Shown here: in pieces, positions 42,305 through 50,675 of the stretch
Layout: each line of letters begins with the position of its first letter
Position numbering within the stretch: the stretch's first letter is position 1
Origin: an uncultured Lachnospiraceae bacterium
Lineage (GTDB): Bacteria; Bacillota; Clostridia; Lachnospirales; Lachnospiraceae
NCBI GenBank assembly: GCA_947178125.1
Contig: CAMWXB010000008.1
Location: 31,258-95,257, forward strand
Length of the DNA: 64,000 nucleotides
Reading direction: 5' to 3'
Program-made: the position numbers and the translations under genes
Notes under the pieces: model-generated
The model's database searches: none
Told to the model about the DNA's origin: nothing
What the model saw: only the letters and a program-made list of their open reading frames with translations

Positions 42305-43087
42305 ATGCTTTATGTAAAAAATCTTTACAAATCTTATGAAACAGGAAAAATGAAATATCCGGTATTGAAGGGCATCGACTTTCATGTGGCACAGGGAGAG
42401 TTCGTTGCTGTAATGGGGCCGTCTGGCTCCGGAAAAACGACGCTTTTAAACTGTATTTCCTGCTATATTCCGTTTGATGAAGGAGAAATCACGTTAGGCG
42501 GAAAGTCCCTTGCAGGTCAGAACGAGGCGATGCTCGCGAAGATCAGAAATGAAAAACTGGGATTTGTTTTTCAGGATTTCATGCTTCTGGACGGCCTGAC
42601 AATTCGGGAAAACATTCTTGTGCCGCGCATCGTGCAGGGTGCAGTGGGCGCGGATGCGGAGACACTTGCGGATGAACTCGTATCCCTGTTCGGCATCGGT
42701 CATATTATGAATAAGTATCCTGCGGAGATATCCGGCGGAGAGAAGCAGAGGGCCGCGGTAGCGCGCAGTCTCATCAATAATCCGCTGATGATACTGGCGG
42801 ATGAGCCGACCGGAAATCTGGATTCCAAATCGAGCCGCGCCGTTATTGAGGCATTCGGCAGTGCACGGGAGAAGATGCAGGCTACGATATTCATGGTGAC
42901 ACACGATAGCTTTGCGGCTTCTTTCTGTGACCGCGTCATTTTGTTCAAAGACGGCGTGATCTATCGTCAGCTTGAAAATTCCCGGAACGGGGGTGTTCAG
43001 TCCGGGAGCGCTCAGGCCGGAAACAGAAAAAGCCGCAGGGAATTTCAGGATGAGCTTCTGAGCGTCATTAAGGAAATGAGCGAATAG
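42305..43087 (+). CDS. ABC transporter ATP-binding protein, BceA/MacB type
   Basis: Nucleotide-binding subunit of 260 residues. Walker A GPSGSGKTT is at residues about 39-47, Q-loop in GFVFQDFMLL, signature ISGGEKQRAAVARSL, Walker B MILADEPTGNLDS and the H-loop VTHD. The LFQDxxLL and EPTGNLD form is typical of lipoprotein or antimicrobial-peptide exporters. The permease follows with 17 bases between. Its promoter region holds the LytTR repeats, so induction by the divergent two-component system is expected. Confidence 0.93.
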   Translation: MLYVKNLYKSYETGKMKYPVLKGIDFHVAQGEFVAVMGPSGSGKTTLLNCISCYIPFDEGEITLGGKSLAGQNEAMLAKIRNEKLGFVFQDFMLLDGLTIRENILVPRIVQGAVGADAETLADELVSLFGIGHIMNKYPAEISGGEKQRAAVARSLINNPLMILADEPTGNLDSKSSRAVIEAFGSAREKMQATIFMVTHDSFAASFCDRVILFKDGVIYRQLENSRNGGVQSGSAQAGNRKSRREFQDELLSVIKEMSE

Positions 43088-43104
43088 AGGGGAGGACAGG
43101 GAGC

Positions 43105-45249
43105 ATGGATATAAATATGGATGAAAAGCGTATGGAACAGCGAATGACAATGAAAAAAATGGAGCAGAAGTTACAGCGGGCGGACAGGAAACATGCAAAG
43201 CTGTATCTTTTCTGTAATTTTATGGCGCTTATGATTATTTCGGCCTATTCGGCATTGATGTTTTCACCGACCGTACAGACGGTATTTCCGTCGGGCGGAG
43301 ACAGCCGTAAGCAGATGAATGCGATTTTTGTGATGACCTTGCTCGGATGCGTGGTCTTTACGCTGTATGCAGTAGGACTCTTTTTCCGGCATAAATCAAG
43401 GCAGCTCGGCATTTTGATGGCGCTTGGCACATCCAGGAAAAAACTTCTTCCGGGCCTGTTCCGGGAAGTATTCGTCTTGAGCGCTTTTTCCTGTACGGCC
43501 GGTATCGCTGCGGGATTTCCGTTTGTATGGATTATCTGGAGTGCATTCCGTCTGTTTCTGGTAGACAGTTCGGAGATGGAACTTCATTTTAATTTCAGAT
43601 GTCTGTTTCTCTCACTGGCTTTTCTGCTGTTGGTGGTTGGCTTTGCGTGTCTGAGCGCATGGCGGTATGTAAAAAAGACAAATATCATGGAAGTCATCCG
43701 GGAAGAGCATATCAATGAGCCGGTGAAGGAATTGGGAAGATGGTGCGGTCCGGCCGGATTTGGCCTGATTCTGGTCGGAGCCGTTATGGGGTATGCCGCT
43801 CCGATCCTTTGGGGGCGTGTATTCAGCGCTTATCCGCCTGCATGGTGCAGCATCCTGTATGCGCCGGTCTTTGTGGGACTTTACATGGTCATGCTGCATA
43901 CCGTGGTGAACGGGTGGGGAAGCCGCAGAAAGAATCCGTACAAAAACATTATTTCCCGCAGTATGATGAAATTTCAGGGAAAACAGACCGTCAACAATCT
44001 GATCATCGTCACGATTCTGATTGCCGGAGCCTGTTTTGCAATTTTCTATCTGCCGGCCGTATCTTCCGGCGCGCTTCTTGGATATGCTGAGAGGCCCTTT
44101 GATTATTATTATGAGTACCGTGCAGATCAGCGTGTTCCGGGAGAAGACGCCGTCAGGGGGCTGGCCGGGGAGTATCAGCTTACTTTAAAGGATTGGGAAG
44201 AGAGCGAGTATATCATCGTGGGCGCGGGCCAGAGAATGGAGGTGGAAGAAGAGGACGGCAGGCATTTTCATGTGGAATATCAGCCCATTGCTACGGAATT
44301 GAAACTGCTTTCCGAAGATGCGTATGCAAGGATGACAGGTGAAGCGGTTCAGATTGCTCCGGGTACTTACCGTTATATTACGGACCAGGACGAGTCCTCT
44401 TTATTTGTGAATGAAAGCGCGGAACATTTGACTAATATGACGACCAGAGCACAGATCGAAACCGGTTTTGCCGGTTATCTGCATTACGACATGCTTGTGG
44501 ACGAGGTCGGTTTTGCAGTGGTGAATAACGAAGATTATGCGAAACTGGAGGAAGGGCTTTCCGATGAATGGCGGGGATGCGTAGTGTGGTTCAATATTGA
44601 TGGGAAGGACTCCTATACATTTGCGAAAGATTTTTATCGTCTGTTTGTTTCTTCTTTCGACGAAAGCTGCGAATATGCCGGCGCTTATGACAGGGTATAT
44701 AAAATCATGTTGGAAGAGGAGGGAAAAGCCTATTGGGGAGATTCGGATTCGATTACGAAAGTGCATTATGAAGAAATGGATTCCAGTGCATTTAAGCTCC
44801 ATTGGCGGTATCAGCCCAAGTTCCGGATTATGGACCAAAATGATTTTCTGGTCACGATGGCGGTATTTTTTATGATGTTTCTTTTTATCTTCATCGTATG
44901 TCTTACGACAGCGCTCGTCGTATGCTATACCCGTTGTCAGACCATTGCGTTGAATAACCGCTATATTTTTGATGACTTGAAGAAGCTTGGAGCATCGCCT
45001 GATTTTATGGGGAAAGAGGTGAGCAGTCAGTGCAGCAATGTATTCAGGATACCGGCGCTCGTCGGAACGGCTGCGATGTATCTTTTATTCGGTATGATCT
45101 TGTATGCAAATGACGGGAAGATTATTTTTTCGGAAATCATTGCAATGGGTGCCTGCTTCGGTGTCATTCTGCTGATCGGTATCTTGGTATTTGTGCTGTA
45201 TCGGTTTACTGTCCGAAATATGAAAAAACAGTTGGATATAAGTGCATAG
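43105..45249 (+). CDS. ABC transporter permease, BceB/FtsX type
   Basis: Membrane subunit of 714 residues. An N-terminal helix (about 32-52), FtsX-like segments to about residue 310, then a large extracytoplasmic domain of about 240 residues (rich in acidic and aromatic residues), and three membrane helices at the end (about 590-705) match the BceB layout. Such permeases work with a sensor kinase and export or sense cell-wall-active peptides. A nested ATG set near the start leaves the exact N-terminus open. It is followed by a promoter and hairpin cluster at 45267-45442. Confidence 0.88.
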   Translation: MDINMDEKRMEQRMTMKKMEQKLQRADRKHAKLYLFCNFMALMIISAYSALMFSPTVQTVFPSGGDSRKQMNAIFVMTLLGCVVFTLYAVGLFFRHKSRQLGILMALGTSRKKLLPGLFREVFVLSAFSCTAGIAAGFPFVWIIWSAFRLFLVDSSEMELHFNFRCLFLSLAFLLLVVGFACLSAWRYVKKTNIMEVIREEHINEPVKELGRWCGPAGFGLILVGAVMGYAAPILWGRVFSAYPPAWCSILYAPVFVGLYMVMLHTVVNGWGSRRKNPYKNIISRSMMKFQGKQTVNNLIIVTILIAGACFAIFYLPAVSSGALLGYAERPFDYYYEYRADQRVPGEDAVRGLAGEYQLTLKDWEESEYIIVGAGQRMEVEEEDGRHFHVEYQPIATELKLLSEDAYARMTGEAVQIAPGTYRYITDQDESSLFVNESAEHLTNMTTRAQIETGFAGYLHYDMLVDEVGFAVVNNEDYAKLEEGLSDEWRGCVVWFNIDGKDSYTFAKDFYRLFVSSFDESCEYAGAYDRVYKIMLEEEGKAYWGDSDSITKVHYEEMDSSAFKLHWRYQPKFRIMDQNDFLVTMAVFFMMFLFIFIVCLTTALVVCYTRCQTIALNNRYIFDDLKKLGASPDFMGKEVSSQCSNVFRIPALVGTAAMYLLFGMILYANDGKIIFSEIIAMGACFGVILLIGILVFVLYRFTVRNMKKQLDISA

Positions 45250-45266
45250 CGAGAACGTTCTGGAAC

Positions 45267-45295
45267 TTGTATTTCCTTTGATATCATTCTATAAT
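45267..45295 (+). promoter_or_regulatory. Promoter behind the ABC permease gene
   Basis: TTGTAT (45267-45272) and TATAAT (45290-45295), spacer 17. It would start an RNA of about 205 leader bases, heavily folded, ahead of the gene at 45507. Confidence 0.55.
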
Positions 45296-45296
45296 A

Positions 45297-45442
45297 GTGT
45301 GAGAAGAACTTCTAACACTCGCAGCAATGGCTGCTTCGTGAAGAAGTTCTACGATTTGCCAGAGGCAAATCTTTCTCACACGAAAGAACGCCTGAAATAC
45401 GGCGTTCTTCCCATTGATGATTTGTGCCGCCGGGAGGCGGCA
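45297..45442 (+). repeat. Multi-hairpin cluster, paired-hairpin family
   Basis: An outer stem GTGTGAGAA/TTCTCACAC (45297-45381) encloses AGAACTTCT/AGAAGTTCT, GCAGC/GCTGC and GATTTGCC/GGCAAATC stems. GAACGCC/GGCGTTC (45386-45407) and TGCCGCC/GGCGGCA (45425-45442) follow. The CACGAAAGAA flank of the fourth stem matches the copy at 33710. It lies in a 257-base gap with no gene seen. Confidence 0.65.
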
Positions 45443-45506
45443 TGGGGTTAGTGTGTAGAGAAGTTCTGACTTGCGGATGGAGACGTGATTGGGGGGATGA
45501 AAGAAA

Positions 45507-45947
45507 TTGCTGGAAGAAAAAGAACTGGGGCGGGAACTGGCACGGGCACAGGCCGATAAGGGGAAGATTCTGCTGCGGACAGGGATGCGCGTGGTATTGG
45601 CCGGTGTGATCATACTTGCCGGAATCCGGGGAAATCCGCCGGGCCGCGGGCCGGTCAGTTTTCTGGCAGGAGTGCTTGCCGCAGTGATTATTCTTGTCGC
45701 TGCAGCTTGGGTATTCTGGCCGCTCATCCACTATCGGGATTTTGCGGCGTTTTATGAAAATGGTGCAGTGCTTGGTCAGAGGAAGTGGAGGCTTGAAGAA
45801 TTGGGGGAGATTTCTTTTCAGGATGTGAAATCGAATCATTCCCTGTTCACCCGGACTTATCTGTGTACGTCGGTAAGGAAATTCGATGTCACCTACATAA
45901 AGGACTGTAAAAAGAATTTTAACCGCGCTTACGGTAATATCATTTAG
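45507..45947 (+). CDS. Unknown small membrane protein
   Basis: A 146-residue protein that I do not recognise. A basic N-terminus precedes two membrane helices at residues about 26-42 and 48-75 with a Gly/Pro/Arg loop (RGNPPGRGP) between, then a cytoplasmic tail of about 70 residues resembling a PH-like or YcxB-like strand pattern (FYENGAVLGQRKWRLEELGEI). The start is a TTG with GGGGGGATGAAAG upstream, so is not certain. A long folded leader precedes it. It may be co-transcribed with the gene at 46027. Confidence 0.6.
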   Translation: MLEEKELGRELARAQADKGKILLRTGMRVVLAGVIILAGIRGNPPGRGPVSFLAGVLAAVIILVAAAWVFWPLIHYRDFAAFYENGAVLGQRKWRLEELGEISFQDVKSNHSLFTRTYLCTSVRKFDVTYIKDCKKNFNRAYGNII

Positions 45948-46026
45948 AACAGATTTCCGTCCGAGAAGGATTTACTTCACAAATCGGAAAGAATAATAAA
46001 ATATCAGAGGAAAAGGGAGAATTATC

Positions 46027-46614
46027 ATGAATGCGACTTATATCATCATCGGCGTTGCTGCCGTAGTGGTTCTTTTTATCATTGTATGGGTAAAAATATC
46101 AATCGATGAGAAGAAGGGCGAAAACAGTGGAGAAAAGCAGAAAGTGAAAGATATTGTCAAAAAAGCAGTACCGAATGGCGAAAGCTATACGGCGGCTTAT
46201 GGAACGAGAGAAACGCTGGCTCTTGGCGGAGGCGGCAGAACGGTAACGACGACGACCAGCTACTGGTATTATGCGGTCGCATTTAAACCGGGAGATCTGT
46301 ATCTGGTTCCGCTTTCTTTTGACGGCGGCGATATCAGTTATGGGGAGCCAGTTCATTATGGAAAAGAAGACCTTGGCATGGCAGAGGCGAAAAACGGTTA
46401 TCTGACCCTGTTCGATAAAGAACGGAAGGAGATCATGACGCTTTTCGTCGTGGCGAGCAACACGAAAGAAGATAAGTATCATCCGGTGAACATCCAGCAG
46501 AAAGAAGAAGCGGAAGCATTCGGACAGTTCTCGCGAAATCTGATGCAGGAAGTCAACGCCGCGAACGGCATAACCGATATTAAGGCGGCAAAGAAAGAAG
46601 TAAAAAAGAAATAA
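46027..46614 (+). CDS. Unknown membrane-anchored protein
   Basis: A 195-residue protein, unrecognised. One N-terminal membrane helix (residues 4-24) is followed by a soluble domain with a Gly/Thr-rich turn (LGGGGRTVTTTTSYWYYAVAF) and later strands, then a Lys-rich end. GAGGAAAAGGGAG precedes the ATG. It sits between the unknown gene at 45507 and the convergent cytolysin-like operon, from which it is separated by a hairpin at 46641-46679. Confidence 0.65.
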   Translation: MNATYIIIGVAAVVVLFIIVWVKISIDEKKGENSGEKQKVKDIVKKAVPNGESYTAAYGTRETLALGGGGRTVTTTTSYWYYAVAFKPGDLYLVPLSFDGGDISYGEPVHYGKEDLGMAEAKNGYLTLFDKERKEIMTLFVVASNTKEDKYHPVNIQQKEEAEAFGQFSRNLMQEVNAANGITDIKAAKKEVKKK

Positions 46615-46640
46615 GGGAAACGTTCTTATAATAAGAAAAA

Positions 46641-46679
46641 GTCAGGCGCCCGGACGATGTCCCCTGGCGCCATTTGACT
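46641..46679 (-). terminator. Bidirectional hairpin, terminator of the cytolysin-like operon
   Basis: GTCAGGCGCC pairs with GGCGCC..TTGAC. On the minus strand the stem runs into GACTTTTTC, making a good terminator for the operon; on the plus strand the T content is weaker. Confidence 0.75.
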
Positions 46680-46682
46680 GTT

Positions 46683-47168
46683 CTATGTCTCATCGGTGGA
46701 AGATTTTAAAGAGTTCAGTTGTTGTGTCAAAGCTTCTATTTGCTGCTGTAAGTCTTGTTTCCGTGCTTCCGTTTCGATGATATATTCATTCAGATCCGTT
46801 TCTAATTGCTGGCGGTAGACTTCCAGTTCCTGTTGATGAGAATTTTTGATATAGAAAAACAAAGCTGCCATTGCTATAGTAACGATTACCCAAAACAATA
46901 AAAGTTTCAGCCAGCTCTTTTTGTTTTTGGCATGGACGGCCTGCATTTGCGGTTCGATTTGTTCCAGTTCTTTCTGTAAGGCATCCATGCGGGTATCCTG
47001 TTCGTATTTACGCTTTTGATTGTCAAGATCTGCCTGTTCAAATTTCAGCTGCCGCTTTTTTTCCTGGTAGGTTTCTTCCGGGCTTTTATTTTGTAGAGAA
47101 GCGCTTTCGTTTTTATCGGTATTCTTTCTGTTTTCTGTTTTTTGTTTTAAAGTTTTTAATAGTTTCAT
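46683..47168 (-). CDS. Coiled-coil membrane protein of the cytolysin-like operon
   Basis: A 161-residue protein with a charged cytoplasmic coiled coil (residues about 30-80), one membrane helix (about 88-106, LLLFWVIVTIAMAALFFYI) and an external coiled coil (about 110-155, ending QQQIEALTQQLNSL). Positive charge before the helix predicts N-in, C-out. This is the same layout as the N-terminal 200 residues of the cytolysin-like protein at 47626, so the two may pair through their coils. It is the last gene of the operon, 19 bases after the TM2 gene. No known family recognised. Confidence 0.75.
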   Translation of the reverse strand: MKLLKTLKQKTENRKNTDKNESASLQNKSPEETYQEKKRQLKFEQADLDNQKRKYEQDTRMDALQKELEQIEPQMQAVHAKNKKSWLKLLLFWVIVTIAMAALFFYIKNSHQQELEVYRQQLETDLNEYIIETEARKQDLQQQIEALTQQLNSLKSSTDET

Positions 47169-47187
47169 AATAAGTCCCCTGTTTTTG

Positions 47188-47574
47188 TTATGTCCATTCT
47201 TTTAAGGCGAGTCCGTCGTTGTCGGTAAAGGAACCGCAGAGAATGATAATGAAGTCAATGATGCACCATATAGTAATTGGAATAAGGGAAAGAAAAAGGC
47301 TGATAATGAAAGTCAATATCATAATGACACCGCTTATGGTTTTCCCAACATAAAATCTGTGTACCCCCAGGAATCCAAAAAAGAAACAAAGTAATGCAGC
47401 GGCCAAACGGCTTTTGGAACTTATTATTATGCTGTTGTTATAAATTCCGGGATCCGGTGAAGGAAATCTGCCGAATGCGTTATTCATATTGTTGAGAGGT
47501 CTGCCGCATTTGGGACATGACAGGGACTGGTCTGAGATTTTAAAGTTACATTCCGGGCATTTAATCATAGCCAT
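47188..47574 (-). CDS. Zinc-ribbon plus TM2 domain protein
   Basis: A 128-residue membrane protein. The N-terminus has a zinc ribbon (CPECNFKISDQSLSCPKCG, residues 5-23), then a linker and a TM2 domain with SRLAAALLCFFFGFLGVHRFYVGK (split here by length) and a second helix GVIMILTFIISLFLSLIPI, ending in a third hydrophobic stretch. TM2 proteins are common but of unclear function. Site AGGAGA lies 7 bases before the ATG. It is between the cytolysin-like gene and the coiled-coil gene in a tightly packed operon. Confidence 0.85.
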   Translation of the reverse strand: MAMIKCPECNFKISDQSLSCPKCGRPLNNMNNAFGRFPSPDPGIYNNSIIISSKSRLAAALLCFFFGFLGVHRFYVGKTISGVIMILTFIISLFLSLIPITIWCIIDFIIILCGSFTDNDGLALKEWT

Positions 47575-47625
47575 GACAATTTCTCCTAGTATGTTTATTT
47601 TTGTAGAAATCCACTATGGACGGAT

Positions 47626-49611
47626 TTATGGTATCTCATAGACCGCATCCGAAATGTGGATATGCAGATCTGTGGATTTTTGAGAGAACAAACCGTCAGT
47701 ACCTAATCTGTAGATAGAGTCTGCTTTTTCCGACATTTCCGCAAGTGAATAAGAAACCTGCGAATCCTTAAAAAATCCTGTTAAAGGGGCAGAAGTGGAA
47801 GAATCCCATATAAACTGAATTTCGCCGCTTGTTTCTCCATCTTCGGTAATCTGAATCTGATCGGTATTTACCACATAACCAATCGCGCCTGCGGAATCGG
47901 AAAGCCGGAAAGTACCCGGTAAATTTCCTTCCAGAGTCAGTGTCACAAGGCGGGCCGTTTCTGCGAGAACAATATCATCGTTCAGGATTGCCACGGCGGG
48001 TACGCTGCTGTTATCGGAAAGATAATTTAAACGATAAGCTAGGGGAACAGGATTGGCTAAAGAATCATCGGTTGCAATCATTTGGTTAAAACCGCTGGCA
48101 TCATTTGCCTTTCCGTTTATGAATTCGTTCCACCAGCCCTTCAGCCCGCCGTTGGCTTCATTATTGTCAATCGCCTGTAATGTCTTGGCGGAATCTCCGC
48201 CATAGCAGCATATTTTGCAGCCCGAATCGATTTCTTTTTTAATATATGAAAGATCTGCGCCGATGTCGATACCGCTTATATTGGTGCCAAGGTTTGCCTT
48301 TAATTCGGATTCCGACATTTCGGTCGTTACCAGAACAACAATCCTTCGGCCATAGTCAACGGAAGAGACATAAGCGGGTTCGTATTCGCCCAGACTCTTC
48401 AAATCACAGCCTGACTGGAAATATTGCGTTGCACTCTTCAGAGGCTCTGCAGAAACGGAAAAATAAGTTTCTGTGAAGATAATGGCCATGGAAGAAGATG
48501 TTTCCGTATGTGATATGCCGAGTCCGAGATTTGCAGAATTCCTGCTGATACCAAGAGATAAGTTCAGGCTTTCTTCATTCTGGACGGAACGGATGGAATA
48601 ATCCCATTTTTCAGCATATTCCCGATTGGATTCGTTCCAAAGCCGTTCGACAGCTTCCTTAACGGTTCCATAACTGACATTTTCCAATTGAACGGAACTG
48701 CCATCGTGACTGCATACGAGTGTTATCGGGGTCCGGTCTTGTGAGATCAGGGTGTAATTTGTGGTTCCCTGCATAAGAGAGTCACCGCGCAGGATAGCAC
48801 CCGGATAAATTGTAGAATTGCCGGAGTCGCTTAACATATACTGCTCCATATCATACTTTTGTACAACTTCATAATAGGAAATGCCGTCAAACTGCTTTCG
48901 GGCTACTCTTTGGGAAGGATAGCGGTTGAGAGATGCGATATAAGCATCCAGTTCTTTCCGGCTATCTTCTGTTAAAATGGTATTTGTGGTATCGGAGCGT
49001 TCGTTCTGGGATGAAATATGCTCCTTTTGTGCAGCAAGTTGTGCCGCCTGTTCCTGTTCCATAAGTGTATTCTGTAAGTTACTTTTCTGTTGTATAATGT
49101 TCTCTTTTTCTTGCGTAAGATCACCGATCGCGGCATCCAGAGCCGCAATATGTTCATTATAATCGGAATACAAAGTGTCTCTGTTTTCGGTGTAATACAT
49201 AAACTCATAATGAAAAATATTATACAACAGTATTATCATAAAAAAATTGAACAGGAAGATCATAAATGTATTTTTCGATTTAAGCCGCGAGAGCGTTTTC
49301 AGCCGCTTCCTTTTTTCTTGCTCCTGTAGTTTTACCTGTTGATCGAGGGCTGTTCTTTGCTCGTACAAAATTCGTCTTGCAATGTCGATATCATCCAGAG
49401 CATTGTTCAATTCATCAATCTTTTTGAACAGCTCATCATCTGTATTTGCCGAAAACTCTTTCGAAATCGTATTTTCGGAAACATGGTTTTCCGTAACATC
49501 ATCTTCCAAAGCGTTGTTTTCTGAAATGAAATCTGCGGCGGTAGCTTCAGCAGTATTTTCCAATACGGCCAGTTCCTGTTTGGTATTCGTATCGTTTTGA
49601 TTGGTATCCAT
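47626..49611 (-). CDS. Membrane-tethered cholesterol-dependent-cytolysin-like protein
   Basis: A 661-residue protein. Residues 1-60 are acidic and disordered, 60-110 a coiled coil, 115-138 a membrane helix preceded by KRKRLKTLSRLKSK (N-in), and 141-200 a second coiled coil. Residues about 215-555 resemble the thiol-activated cytolysin fold: STIYPGAILRGD (266-277; compare the family's LYPGALL), alternating strands at 348-388 like TMH1, AYVSSVDYGRRIVVLVTTE (413-431; compare ISSVAYGRQVYLKLET), a CYGGD turn (469-473) and PVPLAYRLNYLSDNS (521-535; compare LPISYTTSFLRDN). The end is divergent; the tryptophan-rich undecapeptide of domain 4 is absent. No export signal other than the helix is seen. 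ATG 49611 follows GGAAAGGA. Pore formation is inferred. Confidence 0.78.
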   Translation of the reverse strand: MDTNQNDTNTKQELAVLENTAEATAADFISENNALEDDVTENHVSENTISKEFSANTDDELFKKIDELNNALDDIDIARRILYEQRTALDQQVKLQEQEKRKRLKTLSRLKSKNTFMIFLFNFFMIILLYNIFHYEFMYYTENRDTLYSDYNEHIAALDAAIGDLTQEKENIIQQKSNLQNTLMEQEQAAQLAAQKEHISSQNERSDTTNTILTEDSRKELDAYIASLNRYPSQRVARKQFDGISYYEVVQKYDMEQYMLSDSGNSTIYPGAILRGDSLMQGTTNYTLISQDRTPITLVCSHDGSSVQLENVSYGTVKEAVERLWNESNREYAEKWDYSIRSVQNEESLNLSLGISRNSANLGLGISHTETSSSMAIIFTETYFSVSAEPLKSATQYFQSGCDLKSLGEYEPAYVSSVDYGRRIVVLVTTEMSESELKANLGTNISGIDIGADLSYIKKEIDSGCKICCYGGDSAKTLQAIDNNEANGGLKGWWNEFINGKANDASGFNQMIATDDSLANPVPLAYRLNYLSDNSSVPAVAILNDDIVLAETARLVTLTLEGNLPGTFRLSDSAGAIGYVVNTDQIQITEDGETSGEIQFIWDSSTSAPLTGFFKDSQVSYSLAEMSEKADSIYRLGTDGLFSQKSTDLHIHISDAVYEIP

Positions 49612-49630
49612 CTTTTGTATTCCTTTCCGT

Positions 49631-50095
49631 TTAGCTGATGTAGTTTTTAATAAAATTGAAAATTTTTCGCTCGGTGCTGTTGACGGCAGCAACAATGCCT
49701 GCGCCTGCAAAACCGGTCATTACATAGGGGGCAATGCCAGGAAAAGCGAAAATGGCGCCAACCGTGCCGGCGTATAAAACGGCATCAATAATGCGGTCTT
49801 TAGAACTTCGTCTGTTTAGCATAAATGATTCACTTTGTATATCTATTTTGCATAGACCGCTCATCAGTTGGATGGAAATCAGATAACACATAATTTTGGA
49901 ATGGGCCTGTGTTATATTTTGGGTCTTTTTGAGATTAGCATTTTGGACAAAGGATATAGCATAGATATTATTTTCATACCGTGTTTCAATTTCAGCATCT
50001 GGAAATAGAACTGTCAAATAGGAGATAACAGAGTCTCTCAACGCCATACCGTCTATATTTGTATGGAGGGGATATGTTTTGCTTTTTTGACGCAT
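49631..50095 (-). CDS. Unknown membrane protein, first gene of the cytolysin-like operon
   Basis: A 154-residue protein that I do not recognise. The N half (about 1-100) is soluble and mixed alpha/beta, and the C half has a hydrophobic hairpin (about 103-140, AVLYAGTVGAIFAFPG and PYVMTGFAGAGIVAAV), possibly two membrane helices rich in Gly and Ala. ATG 50095 is preferred to the ATG at 50149, which would lie upstream of the predicted transcription start; GAGG lies 8 bases before 50095. It ends 19 bases before the cytolysin-like gene starts. Confidence 0.7.
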   Translation of the reverse strand: MRQKSKTYPLHTNIDGMALRDSVISYLTVLFPDAEIETRYENNIYAISFVQNANLKKTQNITQAHSKIMCYLISIQLMSGLCKIDIQSESFMLNRRSSKDRIIDAVLYAGTVGAIFAFPGIAPYVMTGFAGAGIVAAVNSTERKIFNFIKNYIS

Positions 50096-50137
50096 CTTTC
50101 GTACCTCGTATAGAAACTTCCTAAAAATTTTATAAAC

Positions 50138-50179
50138 ATTATAAAACACGATATGTGTATTGTCAACCCAGTATGTGTT
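50138..50179 (-). promoter_or_regulatory. Consensus promoter of the cytolysin-like operon with direct repeats
   Basis: On the minus strand TTGACA (50161-50166) and TATAAT (50138-50143) are both perfect, with a 17-base spacer. TATGTGT on the plus strand occurs at 50152 and 50172, 20 bases apart, flanking the -35. These are candidate sites for the divergent Xre regulator. Confidence 0.8.
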
Positions 50180-50253
50180 ACTTGTGAGGAAATGGAGATT
50201 CTATTCGTTAATATAAAAAAAGATGAGAACGTTATGACTGCTGAACCGGATTC

Positions 50254-50285
50254 ACAGGTTGAAGAAAGGCATGGTTATAAATATG
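50254..50285 (+). promoter_or_regulatory. Double-ATG start element at the Xre gene
   Basis: CAGGTTGAAGAAAGG, one base, ATG 50271, and in-frame ATG 50283. A TTG at 50259 lies within the purine run. The start at 50283 gives the usual MKLGENIKEL. Confidence 0.6.
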
Positions 50286-50651
50286 AAACTTGGTGAGAAT
50301 ATCAAAGAGTTGCTGGAACAATATGAAATGACACAAAAGCAGTTGGCAGAAGAATTGGCTCTTTCACCTTCTGCGATGGGAAATTATATTCAAAATATCC
50401 GGGAGCCGGACTATGCTACATTAGTATGTATTGCGGATTATTTTCATGTGACAACGGATTTTTTATTAAATCATGCGACAAAGAATGGGCATACACATAA
50501 TGAAGAAGTTCTTTTGCATATTTTTCGTTCTTTATCGGAAGAACAGCAGGAATTATATTTGGAACAGGGCAAGGTATTTGTAAAACAAAATCAGAAAAAA
50601 GAATTATTGCGTTCCCGTATGGCAGGAACGGAGCAGAGTGATGTATCATAG
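50283..50651 (+). CDS. Xre family transcriptional regulator
   Basis: A 122-residue regulator. The helix-turn-helix occupies residues about 4-58 (NIKELLEQYEMTQKQLAEEL then ALSPSAMGNYIQNIREPDYATL), with the DYFHVTTDFLL end typical of the family, and a short helical tail of about 50 residues. It is divergent from the cytolysin-like operon, with about 190 bases between the two starts, and is its most likely controller. A perfect terminator at 50676-50707 follows. Confidence 0.88.
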   Translation: MKLGENIKELLEQYEMTQKQLAEELALSPSAMGNYIQNIREPDYATLVCIADYFHVTTDFLLNHATKNGHTHNEEVLLHIFRSLSEEQQELYLEQGKVFVKQNQKKELLRSRMAGTEQSDVS

Positions 50652-50675
50652 TGAAAATAAAATCAGAAATATTTT

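Noticed and set aside
47626..50149. Prophage or integrated element around the cytolysin-like operon
   Set aside because: No integrase, phage structural gene, attachment repeat or tRNA was found; the operon sits between ordinary genes with its own promoter and terminator.
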